A stretch of DNA of 64,000 bases, from NCBI GenBank assembly GCA_030428945.1, contig JAUIEC010000002.1, forward strand, positions 186,001 through 250,000, written 5' to 3'. Below, one piece after another: positions 49,629 to 58,091 of the stretch. Source of the DNA: Phycisphaerae bacterium. GTDB lineage: Bacteria > Planctomycetota > Phycisphaerae > UBA1845 > Fen-1342. The stretch's first letter is position 1; the number at the start of each line of letters is the position of its first letter. A model generated the notes under the pieces. It did not search any database, had not been told where the DNA came from, and worked only from the letters and a program-made list of their open reading frames with translations. A program made the position numbers and the translations under genes.

Positions 49629-49685
49629 AGAGTGAAGGGTGACGGGGACGCGCGAACCGCCGCGCCCCATTCACGCCTTCACTCT
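49629..49685. terminator. Bidirectional terminator hairpin
   Basis: AGAGTGAAGG pairs with CCTTCACTCT. Inside it GTGA pairs with TCAC, and GGGG with CGCG pairs with CGCG and CCCC. The long stem sits between the convergent genes ending at 49593 and 49694. Four A precede it on the plus strand, which gives a UUUU tail on the minus strand. Confidence 0.7.
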
Positions 49686-49693
49686 CCGTGCAT

Positions 49694-52600
49694 TCACTTC
49701 ACATCGAGATGAAGGTCAGCCGGCCACTGCCGCAGCCGGACTTCGTGCGGACCCACCACCTCGCCCGCCGTGGCCGGTTCGACCCGCGCGATCTCCGCGA
49801 AAGGAAGCACAACCCGGACGCCTCCGGTCGGAACCGCCAGGTCCCCCGTCGCGCGAAAGTGCATCCGTCCCTCCACGCGCCGGATCGTGTAGCTGATCGC
49901 TCCGTACGCCGTCGGCAGGTTCGCGACCCGGACGCCCCGCGGGTCATCCAGCCAGGCCGACCGCAGCCCCGCGCACAGCACCAGCGTCGCATCCTCCTCA
50001 CGCTCGTGAACCAGCAGGGTCCGGAACGCATTCATGAAGCCCGAACCGACCCACGTGTGCGGCATGTCGCCGATGAACTTCGCCGCCAGCGGGTCGCGAT
50101 GCACCACTTCCGCCCAGTGATTCCAGCCGGCAGGCCGCTGGTGCGCGAGGAAGTAGTCCAGCAGTTCGTGGGCCGCATCCGAGCGGCCCAGCAGCACCAG
50201 GGTCGCCACGATCCGCAACTCGTAAGGCGTGTAGGCGTCCCAGGCCTCGGTTCCGTCACGCCGCCCCCGGAAGAACGCCAGGTAGCGATCGAACGTCGCC
50301 GCCAGCGCCTCGGCCGGCAGACGCGACCGCTCCCCGCCCGGATACACGCCGATCGCCGTCGAGGTCGCGTCAAAGTCGCCCAGCTCGACACAGCCCGGGA
50401 TGTAGTCGATCTCATGCTCCGCCATCGCGCGATCCATCGAGCGGTACAGGCTCTCCCGATAGGCGGTCAGCCGCCGCGTCATTTGCGCCGCGGCCTCGTC
50501 CGCGCCCAGCACCCGTGCGATCGCAGCGGCGTCGCGATATCCGCGGACCACGAAGAAGCTGTCCCAGTACGAGTGCCGCGCCGGCGAGTAGCCCTCGTGA
50601 CTGATTGACTCGGTCACCAGCCCGAAACACGCCTGCTGCAGCGGCGAACCGCTCCGCCATTCGTCCGTCATCCGCTCCGCCCGCAGTGCATCGAGGTACG
50701 CCGCGCCGCGCTCGACCCGCGCGAAGTTCGCCTCCAGCGGCCCGCGATCACCCGTGAATCGATAGTACGTCCACAGCAGGTGCACGTACTCGCCGGTGCT
50801 GTCGTGCTCCGGCACCGGGTCCGGGCCGCGCCGGTCCACGATGCACGGCACCATGCCGCTCTCGAACTGGTGCGGACTGTACCAGTCGATGTATCGCCGC
50901 ACCCGCTCGGCGTGCCCGCTGTACAGCAGCGCCGTCGATGTCAGGGCCCCGTCCCGAATCCAGCTCCGTTCGTACGTTCGCGAGCCCGGCTGGATCGCCG
51001 GCCCGTCCGCGTTGATCAGGATGTAGGCCTGCGTCGTACGAAACGTATCCACCAGCCGCTGCCAGCGCTCCGGCAGTTCCACCGTCACCCGGTTCAACGC
51101 CGATCGCCACCAGGCCGAGACTCGCGCGTGAACCGCCGCGAACGACTCCGCACCCGGAACCGCAGCGCCCTCCGACAACGGCATCCGCAGCGTCACCGCC
51201 TGCGTCGCGCCGTCCGCCAGCGACAACCGGTATCCGAGCGCCCCGGACGCCACGCCGGCCGCGCTCGCTGCCGACTGCGCCGCCGGCAGATGCCCGGCCG
51301 CCAGGTACTCGGTGACCCGCTGCTGAACGCCACCCGTCGCGCCGAACCGGTCGGCCGGCGGTGCCGATCGAATCGCCCGCCCGTCGACTTCGAGTTCCTC
51401 GCCACGCAGCCCGATCCGCTCGATCCGCCCGGCTCCACCGGTCATGTTCAGATCCTGCCACGGCGGCAGCACCTGCAGCGGACGCACCACCAGGTACAGC
51501 GTCACCTCGCGCGGCCGGTCGGACGCGTTCCGCAGGGCGTACTGAATCCACAGCGACGACCGGCCGGGATCGCCGTCGGCCAGCACCGTCGTCGTCAGTT
51601 CGAGTTCGTCCTGGCGCCAGGTCACCGACGGAATCGGCAGGTACCCCTCGGCCAGTGCTTGCGCGGTCGTTCCGTCGGCCCAGGTCCGCAGACGCCTGTC
51701 CGTGAAGAGCATCGGCTCGACGCGGTACGAGCCGCGACGGACCTCGACCGCGCCGAAGGTGTCAACCAGCGCCTCCTCGTTGTCATCCGCGACCCCGACC
51801 ACCGTCCAGTAGGTCTGCCGGCCCAGCAGGTACGCCGGCAGATGCCCGGGCGGGAGGTCGGCCGCGATGGTCGCCAGGCCCGCATTGGCCGAGTCGCCGA
51901 ACGCCACCGGCAGCAGTCGCAGTCCGCGCAGCGCTACCGGGCCATCCGCCGCCCGGCGCTGCACGACCACCCGTAGCCCGCGACCCACCGAGTCCGGCAG
52001 CGAAACGTAGTCGCGCCCGCCGTCGCCGTCGTCAACCTGTGCCACCTGCGTCCACGTCTCGCCGTCGGCGCTGGCCTCGATCGCGTAGACCTCGGCGAAC
52101 GCCGTCGCGTCCCAGTGCAGCAGCAGACCGCCGTACTCGCGCTCCTGCTGGAAGTCGATCGTCACCGTCGGTCGGGCATCGTCTGGGGCGCTCGTCCAGG
52201 TCAGGCCGCCGTCCTCCGGCAGCGTTGCCGCGCCGCCGCCGGCCACGCTCGATGATGTCCGCAGCCGCAGCGGTTCGGTGACCGGCGGCAGGGGGGCGAT
52301 CGATTCGAACCGCAGGTTGTCGAGGACGATGTGACCCCGACCGCCTTCGCTCGCGGCGATCGCGACTTCGATCGCGTTGATCCGCTTCAGCGGCGCGCCG
52401 GCCGCCGGGCCCCAGGCGAACGAGAAGTGCCGCTTGCGGCGGGTCAGTCGCGTCCAGTCCGCCGGCGGGCGAATGTGCCGCTGCACGTTCCACCAGACGT
52501 TGTCGCCTTCGACCAGTTTCAGTTCGACCGTATTGGCCAGGCCCGCGCCGCGCCAGTCCAGCGAGACACGGAAGTTCTCCGGCACGTCCAGCGAGACCTC

Positions 52601-52798
52601 GCGGCGCAGCACGACGAACCCGCCGCCGGTCTGGAAGTCGTAGTCCAGTCGGACGCCGTCGCCCGCCCGGCCCGCGTCGGCACGCAGCGCCGCGGTCGCT
52701 CCGGCCGAGGCGGTCGCCGACCAGGCCGAGGTCCGTTCACCGTCATCGTGCAGTCCGCCCGCGGCAGCCTGCAGCACCAGCATCAGCAACGCAGTCAT
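49694..52798 (-). CDS. Secreted (alpha/alpha)6-barrel carbohydrate-active hydrolase with N-terminal binding domains
   Basis: The protein has about 1,034 residues; the ATG at 52796-52798 was chosen, with GTG codons at 52804 and 52807 as alternatives. A short signal peptide (MTALLMLVLQAAAGG) is followed by a lectin-like domain (20-170) and a discoidin-like domain (about 185-300). The C-terminal half is helical. It has YERSWIRDGALTSTALLYSGH, WYSPHQFESGMVPC, HDSTGEYVHLLWTYYRFTGD and a series of alternating helices, as in six-hairpin glycosidases of the GH15/GH63/GH65 type. No catalytic residue can be assigned with certainty. It closes the minus arm of the carbohydrate locus, 100 bp after the dockerin gene. 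Confidence 0.8.
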   Translation of the reverse strand: MTALLMLVLQAAAGGLHDDGERTSAWSATASAGATAALRADAGRAGDGVRLDYDFQTGGGFVVLRREVSLDVPENFRVSLDWRGAGLANTVELKLVEGDNVWWNVQRHIRPPADWTRLTRRKRHFSFAWGPAAGAPLKRINAIEVAIAASEGGRGHIVLDNLRFESIAPLPPVTEPLRLRTSSSVAGGGAATLPEDGGLTWTSAPDDARPTVTIDFQQEREYGGLLLHWDATAFAEVYAIEASADGETWTQVAQVDDGDGGRDYVSLPDSVGRGLRVVVQRRAADGPVALRGLRLLPVAFGDSANAGLATIAADLPPGHLPAYLLGRQTYWTVVGVADDNEEALVDTFGAVEVRRGSYRVEPMLFTDRRLRTWADGTTAQALAEGYLPIPSVTWRQDELELTTTVLADGDPGRSSLWIQYALRNASDRPREVTLYLVVRPLQVLPPWQDLNMTGGAGRIERIGLRGEELEVDGRAIRSAPPADRFGATGGVQQRVTEYLAAGHLPAAQSAASAAGVASGALGYRLSLADGATQAVTLRMPLSEGAAVPGAESFAAVHARVSAWWRSALNRVTVELPERWQRLVDTFRTTQAYILINADGPAIQPGSRTYERSWIRDGALTSTALLYSGHAERVRRYIDWYSPHQFESGMVPCIVDRRGPDPVPEHDSTGEYVHLLWTYYRFTGDRGPLEANFARVERGAAYLDALRAERMTDEWRSGSPLQQACFGLVTESISHEGYSPARHSYWDSFFVVRGYRDAAAIARVLGADEAAAQMTRRLTAYRESLYRSMDRAMAEHEIDYIPGCVELGDFDATSTAIGVYPGGERSRLPAEALAATFDRYLAFFRGRRDGTEAWDAYTPYELRIVATLVLLGRSDAAHELLDYFLAHQRPAGWNHWAEVVHRDPLAAKFIGDMPHTWVGSGFMNAFRTLLVHEREEDATLVLCAGLRSAWLDDPRGVRVANLPTAYGAISYTIRRVEGRMHFRATGDLAVPTGGVRVVLPFAEIARVEPATAGEVVGPHEVRLRQWPADLHLDVK

Positions 52799-52898
52799 CG
52801 TCACCACCGATCTGTGAGTTCCGAAAACAAGCGATGCCCGGCCGGAGATGAAATCCCCAACCGGGCACCGATCCTTGAGGAGGATTGTCGCACGGGTC

Positions 52899-54731
52899 CT
52901 ACATGCAGGACGTTCCGAACAGGCTCAGCACGTTGGCCAGGTCCGTCAGGTCCACGAACCCGTCACCATTCGTATCGCCGTCCGCGCTGGTCGCGCCCGG
53001 GCCGGCCCCGAAGTTCGCCAGCACGACCGCCAGGTCCGACAGGTCGATCAGGCAGTCATCGTTCACGTCCGCGTCTCCGCCGGCCACGTCACAGGCCGCC
53101 GAACAGCCGCCACCCGCATAGGTGACCAGCGCTTCGCACGAGTCGAAGTACACGGTCGTGTCCGTCGAGTTGCCCTGCGAGGCAATCAGCGTGAAGCGGG
53201 TCAGCGCGGCCGATCCCGGCGGCATCGTGTAGTCGATCGTCAGGTCGATCCACTCGTCCGTCGCGGCACTGGCCGTCGCGGTGTTCGAGCCGGCACCGAT
53301 GTCGATGTCCGGCGGAACCACGCCGCCGACCCATTCAACCTTGACGCCCGCGGTCGAGTCCGGACTTTCGAACGGATCCGACGAGAACGAGTAGCACCGG
53401 GCCGAGATGGTCAGGGTCTCGCCGGGTTTCACCGGCACGTCCTGGTAGACGCCCGCCACGCACGAACCGCTGATCTTCAGCGTCGAGGTGCCGTCCAGCG
53501 GCGGGGCCTCGAACGTGCTCTTGCGTGCCGAGCAACTGAAGCCGCGGAACTCCGTCCAGTTCGTCAGGCCGTTCGTGCCGCTGGTCCCCAGTTCGAAACT
53601 GGCGTTCAGCAACTGGTTCTCGTTCGGGTCCGGCGCGTTCGGGTCGGTCGAGTTGCTTCGCGTCGCGCTCGCGGTCTCGAAGTAGACCGGGCCGTTGTTC
53701 GGATCCACGTCGTTGGCCAGCAGCACGATCCGGGCCAGCGTGACATCATCCGGAACCGTCGTGCTGTACTCGACCAGTTCCCACGTGTTCGTCGGCGAAT
53801 TCGCGTCGAACGCCAGGAACTCCTCGGGCTCCGGCAGTTCCGTGCCCTCGGTCGGGTCGAACTCGAGCTTGATCGCGGCCGCGGCCGAGCCCGTCAGCCC
53901 GCCCGTGCCCGGGTTCCAGACCCGCGCCCGCATCTGGATCCGGTCGCCGGCCGACAGGTCGACCATGTTCTGGAACAGCCCGCAGAAACTGCCGAACCCG
54001 TCGCCCACCTGGATCTTGACGCTCGACACGCCGTCGTCGGCCTGCTCGTCCGACTTCTCCTGCGTGCCGAAACCGATCCAGTCGTCGATCCCGAACGGCG
54101 TCTGTCCGCTCGTCCCGGCCGTCTCGAAGTCACCGTTCAGCAGGTCGTTCGAACCCGCCACCGTCAACTGGCAGTCGTCGAAGTAGGCCGAGCCCTGCGA
54201 CGCCGAAGTGAAGGCGAAGAAGCACACCAGCCGCACGTAGGTCGTTCCGGCCGGGGCCGTCTCCGCCGGGATCGATCCGGCCGTCCAGACGTCGGCGGTC
54301 GAAGCGCTGTTCAGAACCGTCACCTCGGTGCCGGACCCGATCTGCGCGTCGCCCGCGTCGTAGTACTCGATCTTGATGCCCGCGTAGGCGTCGGCACCGA
54401 TCTGGTCGGTACTGCGGGTGTACATCATCACGCCGGCCGAAACCGAATCGCCCGGGCTGCAGGCCACGTCCTGGAAGGCACCGACCGTCGGGTCGCTGCC
54501 GAACGCCTTGAAGGCGTGCGTCCCGCTGAGGGCTTCCTCGGTCGTCCGCTCCACGGTCGGTCCGAAGAACGTCCAGTCGGCCGCCTTGGTTTCGTCAGGG
54601 CCGTTCGGTCCCGGGCCCAGTTCCATGCTTCCGTTGAGGACGACATCCGTCTGCGCCGCCAGTCCCAGCGGGAACGCCAGCAGTACCAGCAGACCCGTCG
54701 TCACCCGCCGAAAGGTCGTTCCGTTGCTCAT
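52899..54731 (-). CDS. Secreted protein with three lectin-like modules and C-terminal dockerin
   Basis: This 610-residue protein has AAGGA eight bases before the ATG. A signal peptide (TTGLLVLLAFPLGLAAQ) is followed by three homologous beta-sandwich modules of about 170 residues. They open with VLNGSMELG, LLNGDFETAG and LLNASFELG, and each carries the WxxxG-type and YQDV/FQDV-type landmarks of carbohydrate-binding domains. The C-terminus has a dockerin pair, DADVNDDCLIDLSDLAVVL and GDTNGDGFVDLTDLANVL. The likely role is glycan binding on or near the cell surface. It sits between the hydrolase and pseudopilin genes in the minus arm. Confidence 0.9.
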   Translation of the reverse strand: MSNGTTFRRVTTGLLVLLAFPLGLAAQTDVVLNGSMELGPGPNGPDETKAADWTFFGPTVERTTEEALSGTHAFKAFGSDPTVGAFQDVACSPGDSVSAGVMMYTRSTDQIGADAYAGIKIEYYDAGDAQIGSGTEVTVLNSASTADVWTAGSIPAETAPAGTTYVRLVCFFAFTSASQGSAYFDDCQLTVAGSNDLLNGDFETAGTSGQTPFGIDDWIGFGTQEKSDEQADDGVSSVKIQVGDGFGSFCGLFQNMVDLSAGDRIQMRARVWNPGTGGLTGSAAAAIKLEFDPTEGTELPEPEEFLAFDANSPTNTWELVEYSTTVPDDVTLARIVLLANDVDPNNGPVYFETASATRSNSTDPNAPDPNENQLLNASFELGTSGTNGLTNWTEFRGFSCSARKSTFEAPPLDGTSTLKISGSCVAGVYQDVPVKPGETLTISARCYSFSSDPFESPDSTAGVKVEWVGGVVPPDIDIGAGSNTATASAATDEWIDLTIDYTMPPGSAALTRFTLIASQGNSTDTTVYFDSCEALVTYAGGGCSAACDVAGGDADVNDDCLIDLSDLAVVLANFGAGPGATSADGDTNGDGFVDLTDLANVLSLFGTSCM

Positions 54732-54814
54732 TGCTCTGTTCCTTGCGTTGCCGAATTCGTGCTACTGCTCTTGGACAGTGCCCGTGTCAGAGTTGCCTGT
54801 CTCTCGCCCCGATC

Positions 54815-55642
54815 CTAGGGATCGAAGTCGAACCCCTCGCGCGTCAGGCCCCAGGCCCAGAAGGGACGATTCGCCATCGGACCGAAGTCCAGCCGGGCCC
54901 GCCCGGTGCGCCCCTCCAGGTTGTCCAGGTACCGCTCGCGCTTCCGTTTCTCCACGTGTCCGTCGACGAACACGAACTGGCTCGCCCCGCTGTGACGCAG
55001 CAGCCGGGCGTCCCACATCCCGTCGGCCATGATCACCGTCGCATTCGGGTTCGGAAGCCGGTCGATCCGGCCGCCGTTCACCGCCGGAACCTTCCGGCCG
55101 TTGATCGTCGCGCCTTCGCTCCAGTCGTTCAGCCAGTACTCGGTCACCAGCACATCGATCGTCTCGCCGCTGAAGGCGAACGGATCGATCTCCGGCCACC
55201 ACTTCTCGTTGTACGCCTGGATGTAGCGATCATCCGACTTGAAGACGATGAAGTAGCTGAAGCGGTCCGCGGTCGGGTCGAAGCTGCGGACCGAGTTGTC
55301 GTCCCGGGCGTTGGGACAGATGAACATCTTCCGCTGCTTGATGTACGGCCAGAAGTTGAACAACTGGTGGTACTGGTAGAACGGGAAGTTGGTCGGATTG
55401 CCCTGGCTGTCCGGCGAGCCGAGCACGTACGGCATCCGCCCGGCATTGTCCTCGATGTAGAACGTCGTCCCCAGTCCGAGCTGGTGCAGGTTCGACGCAC
55501 ACACCGACGTCTTCGCCTGGTCACGGGCCTTCTGCAGCGACGGCAGCAGAATTGCGATCAGCAGGGCGATGATCGCCACCACCACCAGCAATTCAATCAG
55601 CGTGAACCCGCTGCCGCGTCGACGGATCACTCGAAACTCCAT
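54815..55642 (-). CDS. Type II/IV pseudopilin, H-X9-DG type
   Basis: This 275-residue protein has the prepilin signal [19 protein letters not shown], with Gly at the cleavage site, Phe+1 and Glu+5. It is followed by the amphipathic stalk [13 protein letters not shown] and NLHQLGLG. Near the C-terminus [17 protein letters not shown] gives exactly His-X9-Asp-Gly, the mark of the large planctomycete and Lentisphaerae pseudopilin group. It would be processed by prepilin peptidase and built into a periplasmic or surface pseudopilus. No assembly ATPase is in the window. It is 97 bp after the PEP-CTERM gene. Confidence 0.93.
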   Translation of the reverse strand: MEFRVIRRRGSGFTLIELLVVVAIIALLIAILLPSLQKARDQAKTSVCASNLHQLGLGTTFYIEDNAGRMPYVLGSPDSQGNPTNFPFYQYHQLFNFWPYIKQRKMFICPNARDDNSVRSFDPTADRFSYFIVFKSDDRYIQAYNEKWWPEIDPFAFSGETIDVLVTEYWLNDWSEGATINGRKVPAVNGGRIDRLPNPNATVIMADGMWDARLLRHSGASQFVFVDGHVEKRKRERYLDNLEGRTGRARLDFGPMANRPFWAWGLTREGFDFDP

Positions 55643-55739
55643 TGTGCCCCGTCCTCACTCGCCTGTGCCCGACCCGGACCGCGGAGGGTGCATCCGGGCA
55701 CCCTCCGCTCCAGGTCCGATTTGGTTCTCCCCGGTCCGC

Positions 55740-56492
55740 CTAGCCGCGGCGACGCAGCGCCAGCAGCCCGCCCAGACCCAGCAACGCCAGCGTCGCCGGT
55801 TCCGGAACCGCGATCATCACGTTCGTGAACGAGGCCACCGCGAAGTCACCCGGGTTGCCGCTGTCCGGCGTCGACTGCAGGTAGTTCGCGATCGTCGTCC
55901 CCGTCGCCCAGCCGTTCTCCAGGTTGCTGAAGTCAAGCTGACCGCTCGACACGCCACCCAGCACGTACTCAATCGTCGAGGCGTCGCCATCGAACGCGTC
56001 CGTGTCATCGTCCGGACGATAGATGATCTGCATCGAGGTCGTCGTGCCCGGCGTGTACGCGCTCGTCCCGAACGAATGGAACGGCAGCGCCCCACCGAAG
56101 GCCGCCACCTCACCGTCCGAAGTGATCAGGAACAAACCGTCGCCCGTAATCCCCGAATCGAAGCGGATCCCCGCTTCCTTCCGCGGCGAAAACGACCCGA
56201 CGTCCAGGCTGATGTCGAACTTGATGTCGAACGCCGTCGACTGGTCCAGACCGTACGGCGTCGTGTCGTCCGCCGAATACTTCGCATCGTGACGGTTCGC
56301 GAATCCACCGGCCCCGTAATCAAACTCCGTGAAACTCACCTCCGTCGGGAAGTTGTCCACGCTCGTCAGATTCGAACCCGGAAAATCGTTGAAGAACCGC
56401 TCCTGAATCACCGCCGAGTTGATGTCCGTGATCGCGCCCTGCGCCGCGGCCACAAACAGCCCGCAACCCACAATCCCAAGTACCCTCTTCAT
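55740..56492 (-). CDS. PEP-CTERM sorting-signal protein
   Basis: The protein has 250 residues from the ATG at 56490-56492, with AGGAGG eight bases upstream. A signal peptide (VLGIVGCGLFVAAAQGA) leads a beta-rich domain (FDIKFDISLDVGSF, ITGDGLFLITSDGEVAAFG) resembling lectin-like folds. The end VPEPATLALLGLGGLLALRRRG is a textbook PEP-CTERM tail: the VPEP motif, a membrane helix and a basic tail, processed by an exosortase. It is first in the minus arm, under the promoter/operator at 56584-56622. Confidence 0.93.
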   Translation of the reverse strand: MKRVLGIVGCGLFVAAAQGAITDINSAVIQERFFNDFPGSNLTSVDNFPTEVSFTEFDYGAGGFANRHDAKYSADDTTPYGLDQSTAFDIKFDISLDVGSFSPRKEAGIRFDSGITGDGLFLITSDGEVAAFGGALPFHSFGTSAYTPGTTTSMQIIYRPDDDTDAFDGDASTIEYVLGGVSSGQLDFSNLENGWATGTTIANYLQSTPDSGNPGDFAVASFTNVMIAVPEPATLALLGLGGLLALRRRG

Positions 56493-56583
56493 TTCCCTTG
56501 CCTCCTGAAACGGACCTGATGCGCCTTGCTTTTGAATTGCCGACGGACGTCGTCGGGCAACGCGTACCGTCCCTTTGACTCCA

Positions 56584-56613
56584 ACTATAGCTGCACCAAG
56601 CCAACGTTTGCAA
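56584..56613 (-). promoter_or_regulatory. Promoter of the PEP-CTERM/pseudopilin arm
   Basis: On the minus strand TTGCAA (56608-56613), an 18-base spacer and TATAGT (56584-56589) resemble a sigma-70 promoter, matching 4 of 6 and 5 of 6 positions. The -35 box lies within the operator-like sequence. Confidence 0.5.
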
Positions 56614-56622
56614 TCGCTTTCA
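56609..56622. promoter_or_regulatory. LacI/GalR-family (cre-like) operator
   Basis: On the minus strand TGAAAGCGATTGCA matches the cre-type consensus TGWAANCGNTNWCA at every fixed position except one. It has the central CG of LacI-family sites. It overlaps the -35 box of the minus-arm promoter and sits about 110 bp before the GH1 gene. No LacI-family gene is in the window. Confidence 0.5.
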
Positions 56623-56729
56623 GAGGTTGTTACGCTCTTTTTTCCGACACCGTGAAACAGCACGGAACACGCGACCCCGGCAACCCGCGGCCGGCCCGAA
56701 CCCGGCCACCCGGTGCCCGAGAGGAAATC

Positions 56730-58091
56730 ATGTCGGATCTGCGCAACTACTTCGTAGGCAAAGACTTCCTGTGGGGTGCCGCAACCGCCGCCTTCCAGGT
56801 CGAAGGCGCCCACGACGCCGACGGAAAAGGACCCGGCATCTGGGACCGCTTCCTCGCCGACCGCACCGACAACGGCCGCGTCGCATGCGATCACTACCAT
56901 CGCAGCCCCCGGGACGTCGCCCTCATGCGACAGCTCAACCTGCAGGCCTACCGCTTCAGCGTCTCCTGGCCCCGCGTCATGCCCACCGGACGCGGAACCG
57001 TCAACCCGCCCGGACTCGACTTCTACGACCGACTCACCGACCAACTGCTCGCGGCCGGCATCCAGCCGCTCGTCACGCTCTACCACTGGGACCTGCCCGC
57101 CGCCCTCCAGGACGATCTCGACGGCTGGGCCGGCGACACGCTCCCCGAACTCTTCGCCGACTACGCCGATGTCATCTTCGACCGCCTCGGCGATCGCGTC
57201 AGCCGCTGGATCACGATCAACGAACCGTGGGTCATCGTCATGGCCGGCTACTTCACCGGCACCCACGCCCCCGGCATCCAGGACCGCCCGCTCGGCTACC
57301 GCGCCGGACACAACCTGATGCGGGCCCATGCCTACGCCGTCCAGCGCTACCGGGCCCACCGCCACGGCCACGGTCAGATCAGCTTCGCCCTGAACAGCTC
57401 CTACAGCTTCCCCGCCAGCGACAGCCCGGCCGATCACCAGGCGGCCCAGCGGGCGCTGCTCGACTTCGCCGGCTGGTTCGGCGATCCGGCCTGTTTCGGC
57501 CAGTACCCCGACGTCCTGCGCGAGCGGTACGGGGACCTGCTGCCGACGTTCTCGGACGCCGACCGCGACCTGCTGCGCGGCTCGCTGGACTACCTCGCCC
57601 TGAACTACTACACCAGCGATCGCGTCGCGCATGCCCCGGGGCAGGGGCCGCTCGACTTCGACCGGATGGTGCCCGACGAGCCGCCCCGGACCGAGATGGA
57701 CTGGCCGATCATGCCGGAAGGTTTCGAACGTTTGCTGCTTTGGCTCTGGGATCGCTACCGCCTGCCGCTGTACATTACAGAGAACGGGGCCGCGCTCCGC
57801 GACCGGGTCGAACCCGACGGCAGCGTTAACGACGCGGGCCGGATCGCGTATCTCCGCGATCACATCGCCGCCATGGCGCGGGCGATGCAGCAGGGGGTCG
57901 ATGTCCGCGGCTACTTCGCCTGGTCGCTGATCGACAACCTCGAATGGAACGAAGGCTACGCCAGGCGCTTCGGCCTGGTCCGCTGCGACCACCAGACCCA
58001 GCAGCGGACCATCAAGGCCAGCGGGCGCTGGTACGCCGAACTGATTCGAACCGGCCTGCTGCCGGAGTCCGAGGGGACCTGCCATGCCTAG
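56730..58091 (+). CDS. GH1 beta-glucosidase
   Basis: The protein has 453 residues from the ATG at 56730, with GAGAGGAAATC before it. FLWGAATAAFQVEGA is the GH1 N-terminal signature. TINEP carries the acid/base Glu165 and YITENG the nucleophile Glu351. No signal peptide is present, so it works in the cytoplasm. It releases glucose or a related sugar from beta-glycosides. Its stop overlaps the GH144-type gene start by eight bases. Together with the importer this suggests final hydrolysis of imported beta-gluco-oligosaccharides. Confidence 0.96.
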   Translation: MSDLRNYFVGKDFLWGAATAAFQVEGAHDADGKGPGIWDRFLADRTDNGRVACDHYHRSPRDVALMRQLNLQAYRFSVSWPRVMPTGRGTVNPPGLDFYDRLTDQLLAAGIQPLVTLYHWDLPAALQDDLDGWAGDTLPELFADYADVIFDRLGDRVSRWITINEPWVIVMAGYFTGTHAPGIQDRPLGYRAGHNLMRAHAYAVQRYRAHRHGHGQISFALNSSYSFPASDSPADHQAAQRALLDFAGWFGDPACFGQYPDVLRERYGDLLPTFSDADRDLLRGSLDYLALNYYTSDRVAHAPGQGPLDFDRMVPDEPPRTEMDWPIMPEGFERLLLWLWDRYRLPLYITENGAALRDRVEPDGSVNDAGRIAYLRDHIAAMARAMQQGVDVRGYFAWSLIDNLEWNEGYARRFGLVRCDHQTQQRTIKASGRWYAELIRTGLLPESEGTCHA

